Source of the DNA: Filimonas zeae
GTDB lineage: Bacteria > Bacteroidota > Bacteroidia > Chitinophagales > Chitinophagaceae
NCBI RefSeq assembly: GCF_014641615.1
Contig: NZ_BMIB01000001.1
Span: 744,769-808,768 of the forward strand
Length of the DNA stretch: 64,000 nt
Direction of reading: 5' to 3'
Every line of letters begins with the position of its first letter. Within the stretch, counting starts at the first letter, position 1. The notes beneath the pieces were generated by a model, which had not been told where the DNA came from, did not search any database, and saw nothing but the letters and a program-made list of their open reading frames with translations. The translations under genes were made by a program, and so were the position numbers. This document shows, piece after piece, positions 53,413 through 62,412 of this stretch.

Positions 53413-54111
53413 ATGAGTTTATTAGAAGATTTACACTGGCGATATGCCACCAAGAAGATGAATGGCGAAAAAGTACCGCAGGAGAAAGTGGATTATATTT
53501 TACGTGCCGCGCAAATGGCGCCCTCTTCATCGGGCCTGCAGCAGTATAAGATTATTGTAATTACCGATAAAGCCCTGCTGGAAAAAATAAAGAGCATCTC
53601 GTATAATCAAAGCCAGATAACAGATTGCTCGCATTTGCTGGTGTTTGCTGCCTGGGATGGGTATAGTGAGGAGCGAATCAGCGGGGTATTTAACTATATG
53701 ATGGATGAGCGGGGCTTACCGCACAGTACCATGGATGATTACAAAAACACCATACTTACGTTGTATGCTACGCTGGGTAAAGACTGGGAGGCGCACCATG
53801 CTGCCAAACAGAGTTATATTTCCTTTGCCATGGCTATTGCTGCTGCGGCAGAACAAAAAGTAGATGCAACGCCTATAGAGGGCTTTTTGCCTGATAAGCT
53901 GGATGAGTTGCTGAAGCTGAAAGGCAGTGGATATAAGAGTACGGTTTTACTGCCTTTAGGGTACAGAGATGAGGCGAACGACTGGTTGGTAAATATGAAA
54001 AAAGTACGTACACCCCAGGCTGATTTTATTACAGAGATGACGCTGGCAGATGCCGCTGATGTGGAGGAAATGCCGGTGATGCCCAGTCTGGGATCTTTTA
54101 CCCGCAAATAA
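53413..54111 (+). CDS. Nitroreductase-family NAD(P)H-dependent flavin oxidoreductase
   Basis: A 232-residue cytosolic FMN enzyme. MSLLEDLHWRYATKKMNGEK and ILRAAQMAPSSSGLQQYKII are the FMN-binding beginning of the NfsB-like group. KQSYISFAMAIAAAAEQKVD, TPIEGFLPDKLDELL and STVLLPLGYRDEANDWL are the dimer and flavin contacts. It should reduce nitroaromatics, quinones or similar electrophiles with NAD(P)H. Control by the divergent HxlR at 52962 is inferred. The physiological substrate is not known. Confidence 0.94.
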   Translation: MSLLEDLHWRYATKKMNGEKVPQEKVDYILRAAQMAPSSSGLQQYKIIVITDKALLEKIKSISYNQSQITDCSHLLVFAAWDGYSEERISGVFNYMMDERGLPHSTMDDYKNTILTLYATLGKDWEAHHAAKQSYISFAMAIAAAAEQKVDATPIEGFLPDKLDELLKLKGSGYKSTVLLPLGYRDEANDWLVNMKKVRTPQADFITEMTLADAADVEEMPVMPSLGSFTRK

Positions 54112-54114
54112 ATG

Positions 54115-54122
54115 TATATTTG
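54115..54122 (+). promoter_or_regulatory. Putative -7 promoter element for the GH97 gene
   Basis: TATATTTG matches TAnnTTTG, 57 bases before the GH97 ATG. A transcript starting about 7 bases further would begin within the hairpin at 54125-54164. Confidence 0.45.
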
Positions 54123-54124
54123 AC

Positions 54125-54164
54125 ATTAGCGGCATAAACAGAGGGTCCTGCTTATGCCGCTAAT
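54125..54164 (+). promoter_or_regulatory. 13-bp hairpin in the GH97 leader
   Basis: ATTAGCGGCATAA (54125-54137) and TTATGCCGCTAAT (54152-54164) pair perfectly with a 14-base loop. No T-tract follows, so it is a leader structure or an operator rather than a terminator of the nitroreductase gene. Confidence 0.55.
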
Positions 54165-54178
54165 CAAATAACGCCCAC

Positions 54179-56149
54179 ATGAAAAAAGTAGTTTTCTTTT
54201 CGATGCTTGCCCTTACCGCACAGGCGGTTTACGCGCAATTGCCATCTTCCAAAGCCCTTATCAGTAGTCCGGACAGTAAACTTCAGGTAGCTGTGTTTCA
54301 GAATGAGGCGGGAAGTGTACTGTATGAAGTGAGTTACAAAGGAAAAGCAATTCTGGAGCAGTCGCCCCTGGGTTTAACAACCAACATCAGCGATTTTAGC
54401 AAAAGTTTAAAGCTTACCGGTCAAAAGACTGCTGTAATTCAGGAGCAATACACGGCCAACCGTATTAAGAAAAGTCAGGTGAGTTACCATGCCAATGAAC
54501 TGGTATTGACGTACGAAACGCCTGGCAAACAGAAGCTGGATATTACCTTTCGGGTGAGCAACAACGATATCGCGTTCCGGTACAGTCTGCCTCAGGTAGG
54601 TGAAACTGCCCGTTGTGTAATTGAGAAAGAACAAACGGGTTTTGATTTTCCCAGGTTTACTACCACTTTTTTAACGCCACAGGCTACACCGCTGATTGGC
54701 TGGAAACAAACCAAGCCCAGTTACGAAGAAGAATACGCGCCTGATGAACCCATAGGCACCCCTTCCAAATACAAAGTAGGCTATACTTTTCCGGGTCTGT
54801 TTCATGTAGGCGACAATGGCTGGGCACTGGTATCAGAAACCGGTGTAAGCAGCCTGTACTGCGGTTCTAAATTAAGTGAGGGTACTTCGGACGGTTTATA
54901 CACCATTGCTTTTCCCGAGCCGGGAGAAAACAATGGCCTCGGCAGTGCAAAGCCGGGTATTGCCTTGCCTGGTGAAACGCCCTGGCGTACCATTACAGTA
55001 GGCGAAAATCTGAAGCCTATTGTAGAAACTACCGTGCCTTTTGATGTAGTGAAGCCATTGTATGAGCCTTCTAAGGAATATTCATTCGGCAGGGCCACCT
55101 GGAGCTGGCTGGAATGGCAGGATGAAAGTATTAACTACGAAGACCAGAAAACCTTTGTAGACCTGTCTGCAGCACTGGGGTATGAATTTGTGCTGGTAGA
55201 CAACTGGTGGGATACGCGTATTGGCCACGATAAAATAAAAGACCTGGTGGCTTATGCCCAATCGAAGAATGTAGGCATCTGTTTATGGTATAATTCAAAC
55301 GGATACTGGAATGATGCACCACAAGGCCCCAAAAACAAAATGAACACTTCCTTTGAAAGGAAGAAAGAAATGGCGTGGATGAAGAGCCTTGGCATTAAAG
55401 GTATTAAAGTGGATTTCTTTGCCGGTGATAAGCAGGAAACCATGAAGCTGTATGAAGATATACTCAGTGATGCCAACGGCTATGGCCTGGCGGTAATTTT
55501 TCATGGCTGTACCTTGCCAAGAGGCTGGGAGCGCATGTATCCCAACTTTGTGGCCAGTGAAGCAGTACTGGCTTCTGAAAACCTGATTTTTACACAACAG
55601 GCAAACGATAAAGAGGCCTATAACGCTGCACTGCATCCATTTATCCGTAACAGCGTAGCCTCTATGGATTTTGGTCCGGTGCTGCTGAACAAGCGCCACA
55701 ACAAAAAGAACGATGGCGGACGCATCCGTAAAACAACCGATATTTTCCAGCTGGCTACAGCAGTGCTGTTTCAATCGCCCATACAAAACTTTGGGGTTAC
55801 GCCTAACAACCTGAAGGAGTTTCCGGAGTATGTAATCAACTTTTTAAAAGACGTGCCTACGGTATGGGATGAAACGGTGTTTATAGATGGTTATCCTGGC
55901 AAATACTGCGTATTGGCAAGACGTTCTAAAGACAACTGGTATGTTACCGGTATTAATGCAGAAAAGCAGGCTAAGAAACTAACCCTGTCTCTGCCCATGC
56001 TGGCCGGTAAAAACCTGGTGCAGTATGCTGATAAAGAAAACCGTGAGTCGCAATTACAGCAGGTAAGTCTGAATAAGAAAGGAGAAATCAATGTGGTGAT
56101 GCAGCCGGATGGCGCCATCATTATTACCAATGCAACGGGCAGCCGTTAA
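54179..56149 (+). CDS. GH97-family alpha-glycosidase
   Basis: A 656-residue secreted enzyme (signal MLALTAQAVYAQ). The N-terminal beta-sandwich (SSPDSKLQVAVFQNEAGSVL) is followed by the catalytic barrel (YSFGRATWSWLEWQDESINY, YEFVLVDNWWDTRIG, GIKVDFFAGDKQETMKLYED) and a C-terminal beta domain. Asp412 in IKVDFF is at the place where retaining GH97 enzymes have their nucleophile, and inverting SusB-type enzymes lack it. This leans towards a retaining alpha-galactosidase-like activity, though I could not align it properly. It stands alone, with its own promoter and terminator, between an HxlR pair on each side. Confidence 0.92.
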   Translation: MKKVVFFSMLALTAQAVYAQLPSSKALISSPDSKLQVAVFQNEAGSVLYEVSYKGKAILEQSPLGLTTNISDFSKSLKLTGQKTAVIQEQYTANRIKKSQVSYHANELVLTYETPGKQKLDITFRVSNNDIAFRYSLPQVGETARCVIEKEQTGFDFPRFTTTFLTPQATPLIGWKQTKPSYEEEYAPDEPIGTPSKYKVGYTFPGLFHVGDNGWALVSETGVSSLYCGSKLSEGTSDGLYTIAFPEPGENNGLGSAKPGIALPGETPWRTITVGENLKPIVETTVPFDVVKPLYEPSKEYSFGRATWSWLEWQDESINYEDQKTFVDLSAALGYEFVLVDNWWDTRIGHDKIKDLVAYAQSKNVGICLWYNSNGYWNDAPQGPKNKMNTSFERKKEMAWMKSLGIKGIKVDFFAGDKQETMKLYEDILSDANGYGLAVIFHGCTLPRGWERMYPNFVASEAVLASENLIFTQQANDKEAYNAALHPFIRNSVASMDFGPVLLNKRHNKKNDGGRIRKTTDIFQLATAVLFQSPIQNFGVTPNNLKEFPEYVINFLKDVPTVWDETVFIDGYPGKYCVLARRSKDNWYVTGINAEKQAKKLTLSLPMLAGKNLVQYADKENRESQLQQVSLNKKGEINVVMQPDGAIIITNATGSR

Positions 56150-56156
56150 TAGAGGG

Positions 56157-56197
56157 TGTGCAGCGTAACGGTTAAGCAATTACGCTGCGCATTTTTT
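56157..56197 (+). terminator. Rho-independent terminator after the GH97 gene
   Basis: TGTGCAGCGTAA (56157-56168) and TTACGCTGCGCA (56180-56191) pair over 12 positions with one G-T wobble, then TTTTTT. Its T-tract reaches the stop codon of the convergent HxlR gene. Confidence 0.82.
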
Positions 56198-56561
56198 ATC
56201 TGTTTATATTCCAGTCTTTCAATCCCCATAAATGCAGTTGCTGAACAATTTCCAGCAAGGCCATTCCTTTAGCAGTAACCTCGTATTTGTATTGCAGTGG
56301 TACTGTATCGGGTATCTCATTCTTCACGGTAAGATTTTCTTTAACCAGTTCACACAAACGTTTTCCCAATATCTGATCGGAGATAGAAGGGAATACTTTT
56401 TTTAACCTGCTGAACTGGTACACTTCTTTTGAAATGCAAAACAGTATCTGCATCTTCCATCTGGGGCCGATGCTTTTTAATACCTCGTTTACCTGACAAT
56501 GATCTGCCAGTACCCGCAGGTTATGTGCATTGGATGAATGTTCTTTTATTTTTGTACTCAT
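56196..56561 (-). CDS. HxlR-family winged-helix regulator beside an alpha/beta hydrolase
   Basis: A 121-residue regulator. Cys22 precedes the core (DHCQVNEVLKSIGPRWKMQI); then FSRLKKVFPSISDQILGKRL, a wing with a short extra stretch (IPDTVPLQYKYEVTAKG) and the closing LHLWGLKDW. It is divergent from the secreted hydrolase at 56646 across 84 bases that hold a small inverted repeat (56577-56592). It probably controls that gene. It is the third free-standing HxlR gene in the window. Confidence 0.92.
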   Translation of the reverse strand: MSTKIKEHSSNAHNLRVLADHCQVNEVLKSIGPRWKMQILFCISKEVYQFSRLKKVFPSISDQILGKRLCELVKENLTVKNEIPDTVPLQYKYEVTAKGMALLEIVQQLHLWGLKDWNINR

Positions 56562-56576
56562 ACCTCAGATTAACGG

Positions 56577-56592
56577 CTCACTTTGGGGTGAG
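56577..56592. promoter_or_regulatory. Candidate operator between HxlR and hydrolase genes
   Basis: CTCAC-TTTGGG-GTGAG is a 5-6-5 inverted repeat lying just upstream of the hydrolase -33 element and 16-31 bases before the HxlR start. Size and place suit a regulator dimer; binding is inferred. Confidence 0.35.
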
Positions 56593-56594
56593 TT

Positions 56595-56626
56595 ATTGAT
56601 TGCCAACAGCACCCCTGCTACTTTTG
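56595..56626 (+). promoter_or_regulatory. Bacteroidota-type promoter of the hydrolase gene
   Basis: ATTG (56595-56598), 20 bases, then TACTTTTG (56619-56626) fits the TTTG-N19-21-TAnnTTTG model, ending 19 bases before the ATG at 56646. This is the best full promoter match I found in the window. Confidence 0.55.
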
Positions 56627-56645
56627 AGTAAAATTAGAATAGAAA

Positions 56646-57437
56646 ATGAGAATGAAGATTTTTGTTTGTCTGCTGCTGTTTATAGCAGTGGGTGGTGCTG
56701 CTGATGCGCAAAAGGTAAGTGCGCAACCGGTATATGTGCTGGTACATGGCGCGTGGCATGGTGGATGGTGCTGGAAGGAGGTAGAGGCTGCGTTAACTGC
56801 AGAAGGAGCCGTAGTGTATACGCCCACCTTAGCTGGCCTGGGCGAGCATGCAAACACACTGGATACCAATGTAAACCTGAATACACATATAGAGGATATT
56901 GTAAGCTTTATTAAGATGCAGGACCTGCGTAAGGTGGTATTAGTAGGGCATAGCTACGGGGGTATTGTTATTACCGGTGTGGCAGACAGAATACCCGACA
57001 GGCTTGCTAAGCTGGTATACCTGGATGCATTGCTGGCCGAAAGCGGGCAAAGCGCGCTTTCTATACAACCAGTGGCTATACAGCAGGCGGTGCGCAAATC
57101 TTCCCAGGCCAGTAATGGCTTAACGGTACCTGTATGGCCTGCCAGTTCATTTGGCGTAACTGATACTGCAAAAGCCAGTTGGGTAAATGAAAGGCTTACG
57201 CCACAACCCTTCCGCAGCTTTGCACAGCCGCTTGCTTTACAACATGCTTTTGGCAATCAGCTACCCTTGTTTTTTATTGCGTGTACCAACCCGGAGATGC
57301 CGCAGCTGGAGGTATTTGCGCGTAAAGCAAGAGAAAGTAAACGCTGGACGTATTATGAATTGCCTACGGGGCATGATGCCATGATAACGCAGCCCGCAGC
57401 ATTATCCGCATTACTACAAACCATTACAGCTTTGTAA
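56646..57437 (+). CDS. Secreted alpha/beta-fold hydrolase
   Basis: A 263-residue enzyme with signal peptide (IFVCLLLFIAVGGAADAQ). The oxyanion-hole segment LVHGAWHGGWCWKEVEAAL, the nucleophile elbow GHSYGG with Ser103, and His243 in LPTGHDAMIT make a complete serine-hydrolase site; the acid is probably the Asp in LVYLDALLAES or a later residue. It resembles the small esterase group of plant methyl-esterase and hydroxynitrile-lyase-like proteins (HGAWHGGWCW). The substrate is unknown. It is divergent from the HxlR gene and closed by a terminator. Confidence 0.92.
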   Translation: MRMKIFVCLLLFIAVGGAADAQKVSAQPVYVLVHGAWHGGWCWKEVEAALTAEGAVVYTPTLAGLGEHANTLDTNVNLNTHIEDIVSFIKMQDLRKVVLVGHSYGGIVITGVADRIPDRLAKLVYLDALLAESGQSALSIQPVAIQQAVRKSSQASNGLTVPVWPASSFGVTDTAKASWVNERLTPQPFRSFAQPLALQHAFGNQLPLFFIACTNPEMPQLEVFARKARESKRWTYYELPTGHDAMITQPAALSALLQTITAL

Positions 57438-57443
57438 CAGCAT

Positions 57444-57463
57444 AGCCCCATAAGGGGCTTTTT
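57444..57463 (+). terminator. Rho-independent terminator after the hydrolase gene
   Basis: AGCCCC (57444-57449) and GGGGCT (57454-57459) form a 6-bp stem on a four-base loop, followed by TTTT, beginning seven bases after the stop codon. Confidence 0.75.
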
Positions 57464-57540
57464 GCTTTCTGTTAATTTATAGTTAACATAGGTTAAATAA
57501 CAGGGCTGCATGTTGTTTGGTTATGAATAGTTTTACCTGA

Positions 57541-57562
57541 GAGGCACCTGGTATGGTGCCTC
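57541..57562 (+). promoter_or_regulatory. Hairpin in the second SusC leader
   Basis: GAGGCACC (57541-57548) and GGTGCCTC (57555-57562) pair perfectly on a 6-base loop, then TTTGTG. It is 51 bases before the SusC ATG. A near -7 element, TAGTTTTA (57528-57535), lies just ahead, so the transcript could start at the hairpin itself. Confidence 0.5.
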
Positions 57563-57612
57563 TTTGTGCGATTGCTGCAACGATTATTCAATTAAACCAA
57601 ACAGAACTGTTT

Positions 57613-60600
57613 ATGCAGAGGTCATTCCCTTTTACAGGCGTGATGAAAATGTGCATGCTATCATTGTGCCTTGTCTTTTCCATTCTTACCATCCGGGCCC
57701 AGGAAAAAAAGAAATTATCGGGGCATGTTCAGGAAGCGAATGGGGCACCTGTGTCAGGCGCCACCATACAGGACGATAACGGTAAGCCCCTGGGGCAAAC
57801 TGACAAAGACGGAAACTTTACGGTAGAAGTATCTGGCCCGTTAAAGCGCATACGGGTAAACTACGTGGGGTATAAATTGCTGGAAGTGCCTATAGGTAGC
57901 ATCAGCAAAATAGTGCTGATACAAACAGCCTCAGCACTGGATGATGTGGTAATTGTAGGGTATGGAACCCAATCCCGGAAAAAAGTAACCGGTGCTGTGT
58001 CCTCCCTCAATGGCGATGTGATCCGGAATACCCCAGCCGTAAGTTTTGATGCCATGCTGGAGGGGCGTATAGCCGCCGTTAGTGTGCAGAGCAGCTCGGG
58101 TGAACCAGGCGCCAAAACCAATATTGTAATACGGGGTTCTACCAACGTAGATTATGGCAACTTTAATGGCGGTAATACCCAGCCCCTGTATGTGATAGAT
58201 GGTGTTATTCTGGATCAGAATAACATGCAGGGTGCCTACGCCTTATCTAACCCACTGAGTTTGATCAACCCTAACGAAATAGAATCGATAGATGTATTAA
58301 AAGATGCCTCTGCGGCGGCTATTTATGGTGCCAGAGGGGGCAATGGGGTAATTATTGTAAAAACCCGCCGTGTAGGCGCCAAACGCCCCAGGGTTACCTT
58401 AAATGCCTACGGTGGTATGGTTACAGCACCCAGGCTGATGAAGGTAATTACCGGTAACGCAGAGCGGCTGCTGAAACTGCAACAGTTAAATGGTCAGTTA
58501 CCTTATGAAGATATTGCCAACGGTAATATTCCCGTGCAGTTAACCGATAGCCTGAACCCTGCTTTTAATAATAATGTCAACTGGCAGGGCATGCTGATAA
58601 GAAACGCCACTTTTTTGAATAACCAGGATCTGGCGGTGGCAGGGGCTTTTGATAACAGAAACAGTTATCGCTTCGGCGTCAGCCACTATAACGAACAGGG
58701 AGCAGTAAGGGGGTATGGAATTGACCGCATTGCCCCCAATCTGAATCTGCAGCTGAATCCCGTGCCTAAGTTATCGGTTGGCCTTTCGCTGCAGATGTCG
58801 AAGGAAAAGCGGAATCATGGTGCGGGTGTTAGCGGTAACCCTTACCTGTTTGTTTCCGGTAATTTTCCTACTTCTCTGGCCCGCTTATCTCAATCGCAGG
58901 TGGATTTGTATTCCGGAAAATCTAACCGTTTTGATGACAACAATCTGTTTTTATACAATACCAGTTTGCGGTTAACAGATACGCTTACCAAAGACTTGTC
59001 GGTGACTACTACTTATGGCATGCAGAACGTGATAGATAAGTATGCTTATTTTTCGCCGAAGGAATTGAATGGTATTCAGAATGTGGCTTATGATATCAAT
59101 GCTTCTAACCCTAACTGGACCTGGGAAACTTTTGCCACTTACCTGAAACGCCTGGGCGATCATACCCTTTCACTTGTGGGCGGGTTTTCTGCCTATCAGG
59201 CTAAGCAATATTACAACTCTGCCTCAGCAGCCGGTATCAGTGTATCGGGTGTATATACCGTGCAAACCGTGCCGGCAGGGGCTAATCTGAATGTGGCTTC
59301 CAGCGTACAAACCAAAACCACCCAATCTTACTACGGCCGCTTTGATTATGATTACAAGGGCAAATACATGCTCTCCGGATCGCTGAGAAGAGATGCCAGT
59401 TCTATTTATAGCGCTGATAACCGCTGGGGTACTTTTTATGCGGTATCGGGCGGATGGAATATAGCTGATGAACACTTTTTTGAGCCGCTGAAAAAAGTAA
59501 TAAACTCATTCAAAATACGCGGCAGCTACGGTGTTACCGGTCAGGATCCCGGATCGTGGTATGGTAAGTATCAGCAGTTGTTTGCAGACGCCAGTTTTCT
59601 GGGCGCTACAACAGGTGCAGTGGGCGGCCCTTCTGCCAACCCTTATTTAACCGGAACCCCCATTGGTTATAACGGCACTACTGTTGTTACCCCGTTTCCG
59701 TTTTACAATGGTTTTTACAGCAATTCTACCAAGTCGGGCATCGATGTGCGCTGGGAACGTTACCCCCAGGCCGATCTGGGATTTGACTGGTCTATGTTTA
59801 ACAACAGGGTAAACTTTGTGGTAGACTGGTATCAGAAAAGTTCGAAAGATAAATACCTGTGGATGATACCGGCCGGTTCTACCACCGGGTATGCCTACTA
59901 TTCCGGTAACTATGCCGACCTTACCAACAGAGGTCTGGAGGTTACTGTAAATACCACCAATATGGGCCCCCGCTCAGCTTTTCAGTGGAATACCAACTTC
60001 AATATTGCCTTTAATAAAGGCTGGATAACTAAACTGCCGAATGGTAATAAAGACATGCTGTTTGGAGAATCGTGGTGGCAGAAAACACTTTCTATGGGCG
60101 AGCCGCTTTTTACCTACCGCGATTATATAACAGATGGTGTATACGCTACAGATGCAGATGTGCCTACAGACCCTATTACGGGTAAAAAGATTACTTATTT
60201 CGGTGCCACCACAAATGCAGGTGACAGCAAAATAATAGATCAGAATGGTGATTACAATATTAACCTGGATGATAAAGTAAATACAGGCAAATCGGCCATG
60301 CCCACTGTTACCGGTGGTTTTTCCAATTATTTCAGTTATAAAGCCTTCAGCCTTTCGGTGTTTGCCAACTATTCTTTTGGCAATTATTTAATCAACGGTA
60401 CTTTATCTGATGCATTGAATGGCAGCCGCTATCAGGCATGGGGCGAGGTAGCTGGTCCCGCTGGTGTATACAGTTCCATTTTAAATCAGTTCTGGGCGGC
60501 CAGTGGACAGCAAACCACCTATCCGCGGTTGGTATATGGTACAGGAACCGCTGCGCAGGACCCCTGGAATGTGGCGCGTGATTACTTTCTGAACAAAGGC

Positions 60601-60831
60601 GGTTATATCAGAATTCAGCAGATAGTACTTGCGTATACCCTGCCTCAACGGATGCTGAACCGCCTCAATTTTAAAGGCCTCCGGGTATATGCCACTCTTA
60701 ACAACGTGCATACATTCAAACAGTCTGAGGCATTGGTAGATCCTACTTTGTTTGATTATACCACGGGCTCGAGTAATTCAACTTACCCCAGCAGTATGAA
60801 AACAACCATAGGGGTGGATATCAATTTCTAA
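57613..60831 (+). CDS. SusC/RagA-family TonB-linked transporter, no STN domain
   Basis: The ATG at 57613 precedes a signal peptide (MLSLCLVFSILTIRAQ); 1,072 residues. The frame extends to 57553, but that ATG is inside a hairpin loop. After the leader the carboxypeptidase regulatory-like domain starts at once (LSGHVQEANGAPVSGATIQD), so there is no STN domain and no sigma/FecR pair nearby. Plug motifs: VVIVGYGTQSRKKVTGAVSS, RIAAVSVQSSSGEPG, LYVIDGVILD, ARGGNGVIIVKT. The barrel ends TTIGVDINF. The substrate is unknown: the visible downstream genes are lipoproteins, not glycosidases. Confidence 0.95.
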   Translation: MQRSFPFTGVMKMCMLSLCLVFSILTIRAQEKKKLSGHVQEANGAPVSGATIQDDNGKPLGQTDKDGNFTVEVSGPLKRIRVNYVGYKLLEVPIGSISKIVLIQTASALDDVVIVGYGTQSRKKVTGAVSSLNGDVIRNTPAVSFDAMLEGRIAAVSVQSSSGEPGAKTNIVIRGSTNVDYGNFNGGNTQPLYVIDGVILDQNNMQGAYALSNPLSLINPNEIESIDVLKDASAAAIYGARGGNGVIIVKTRRVGAKRPRVTLNAYGGMVTAPRLMKVITGNAERLLKLQQLNGQLPYEDIANGNIPVQLTDSLNPAFNNNVNWQGMLIRNATFLNNQDLAVAGAFDNRNSYRFGVSHYNEQGAVRGYGIDRIAPNLNLQLNPVPKLSVGLSLQMSKEKRNHGAGVSGNPYLFVSGNFPTSLARLSQSQVDLYSGKSNRFDDNNLFLYNTSLRLTDTLTKDLSVTTTYGMQNVIDKYAYFSPKELNGIQNVAYDINASNPNWTWETFATYLKRLGDHTLSLVGGFSAYQAKQYYNSASAAGISVSGVYTVQTVPAGANLNVASSVQTKTTQSYYGRFDYDYKGKYMLSGSLRRDASSIYSADNRWGTFYAVSGGWNIADEHFFEPLKKVINSFKIRGSYGVTGQDPGSWYGKYQQLFADASFLGATTGAVGGPSANPYLTGTPIGYNGTTVVTPFPFYNGFYSNSTKSGIDVRWERYPQADLGFDWSMFNNRVNFVVDWYQKSSKDKYLWMIPAGSTTGYAYYSGNYADLTNRGLEVTVNTTNMGPRSAFQWNTNFNIAFNKGWITKLPNGNKDMLFGESWWQKTLSMGEPLFTYRDYITDGVYATDADVPTDPITGKKITYFGATTNAGDSKIIDQNGDYNINLDDKVNTGKSAMPTVTGGFSNYFSYKAFSLSVFANYSFGNYLINGTLSDALNGSRYQAWGEVAGPAGVYSSILNQFWAASGQQTTYPRLVYGTGTAAQDPWNVARDYFLNKGGYIRIQQIVLAYTLPQRMLNRLNFKGLRVYATLNNVHTFKQSEALVDPTLFDYTTGSSNSTYPSSMKTTIGVDINF

Positions 60832-60863
60832 AGCCTGTTTGAACCTTACAAAACTAAACGATC

Positions 60864-62384
60864 ATGAAATCAAGATATATAACCTGTTATCTGCTGCTGA
60901 TACTGATGTGCTGCCCGGCATGCAAGAAGTTTTTAGATCAGGACCCTGTAAGTGTGGTTACGGATGACACTTCGTGGAAAACAGAAGACGATGCCAATGC
61001 ACAGGTGGCGGGCTGCTATTCCTTAATAAGATCGGCTTTTAATTCAGCCTGTTCTTTTTATACCTATGGCGATTTGCCTACCGATTACTGGGCCGATGTG
61101 GCAGATGGAAACCTGAAAAATATCTATCTGATGAACTGGGCTATTTCCGTTTCATCCGGTGATATACACGATGTAAAACTGAAGCTGCGGGTGTGGACAC
61201 CCTTCTATGCTTCTGTACAGCAAAGCAACCGCTGCATTTATTTTCTGAACCGGATGCCCAACGGGTCCTTTGCCGGTAATGATGTGGATGAGCAGCAGGC
61301 CAGGCGCAATAAATACCTGGCAGAAGCCAGATTTTGCCGGGCTTTTAATTACTTCTATATGGCGCGTGTATGGGGCGATGTGCCGTTAGATACCGCTTAC
61401 CAACGGGATATTTCCGGTATTACCAGCGACCCGCGTGTGGCACAGGAACAGGTGTTGCAATGCGCTATCAGCGATCTTAATTTTGCGCGCAAATGGCTGG
61501 ATTATAAAGATGCAGCTTCTGGCGACCGGGTGGTGCGCGCAGATAAAGGTGCGGCTTTTACGTTGCTGGCACATATTTACGCCTGGAAAGGGGCTTACGA
61601 CAGCTGCCGCATGGCCTGCGACTCGGTTATTCAACAGGGAGGGTATTCGCTGGTCAACGGTGCAGCTTATCACAGCATTTATAGCGGCCAGTCTGCCGAA
61701 GGAATTTTTGAAATAGCGCAGAACCTGTCTACAGAATCGATCACTGCAACCAGTGAGGCCAGTATTGCGTTTCATACGCTGGCAGCGCCTTTTATACCTA
61801 CCGTTACCACACCCAGATGGCAGGTAAACATCAATGTGCTGAATCAGTTGTTTTCGGATACTACAGACAAGCGGTATGTTAATGGGTTTACGTATATCAA
61901 CTCCGGATCAAACCGGTTTTACTTCTGTAAAAAGTATTCCGACATAACACCTGTGGCTGCTAACAATGTTACTTATTACCTGCAGAAAAACAATATTCCG
62001 GTATTCAGGCTGGCCGATGTGTATCTGCTGCGTGCAGAAGCCAAAGCGGCTGCTCCGGCACCTGATTATGGCGGGGTAATAGCCGATTTGAATACGGTAA
62101 GAAACCGTGCGGGAATAAAAGAACTACAGGTGTCTGATATTGCCGGAAGAGCGGCGCTGATTGATTCTGTAACCGCAGAGCGTGGCCGCGAGTTGTTTCT
62201 GGAAGGAAGCAGGTATTACGATCTGGTGCGTAATGAACGCCTTACCGGGGTGAGTAAATTTTTATTTATTACACATGCCGAATTTCTGAAAGGGAAATAT
62301 TACTGGCCGGTAGATCCTTCTTTAATGATAACCAACGCCGGGTTAAGACAAACGCCTTACTGGCAGCAACTGCTTACCCGCTAA
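60864..62384 (+). CDS. SusD/RagB-family nutrient-binding lipoprotein
   Basis: A 506-residue lipoprotein (LLLILMCCPACKKFLDQDP). Helical SusD blocks: YLAEARFCRAFNYFYMARVW, GAAFTLLAHIYAWKGAYDSC, VFRLADVYLLRAEAKAAAPA, SVTAERGRELFLEGSRYYDL and YYWPVDPSLM near the end. It lies 32 bases after SusC and is its binding partner. Downstream come two more lipoprotein genes spaced 28 and 36 bases apart, so this is one long operon. Confidence 0.95.
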   Translation: MKSRYITCYLLLILMCCPACKKFLDQDPVSVVTDDTSWKTEDDANAQVAGCYSLIRSAFNSACSFYTYGDLPTDYWADVADGNLKNIYLMNWAISVSSGDIHDVKLKLRVWTPFYASVQQSNRCIYFLNRMPNGSFAGNDVDEQQARRNKYLAEARFCRAFNYFYMARVWGDVPLDTAYQRDISGITSDPRVAQEQVLQCAISDLNFARKWLDYKDAASGDRVVRADKGAAFTLLAHIYAWKGAYDSCRMACDSVIQQGGYSLVNGAAYHSIYSGQSAEGIFEIAQNLSTESITATSEASIAFHTLAAPFIPTVTTPRWQVNINVLNQLFSDTTDKRYVNGFTYINSGSNRFYFCKKYSDITPVAANNVTYYLQKNNIPVFRLADVYLLRAEAKAAAPAPDYGGVIADLNTVRNRAGIKELQVSDIAGRAALIDSVTAERGRELFLEGSRYYDLVRNERLTGVSKFLFITHAEFLKGKYYWPVDPSLMITNAGLRQTPYWQQLLTR

Positions 62385-62412
62385 TGCAATTATGAACCTA
62401 TAATTTACTGCA

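Noticed and set aside
57553..57612. Upstream start of the second SusC
   Set aside because: That ATG is in the loop of a hairpin and would place 30 non-signal residues ahead of the signal peptide.
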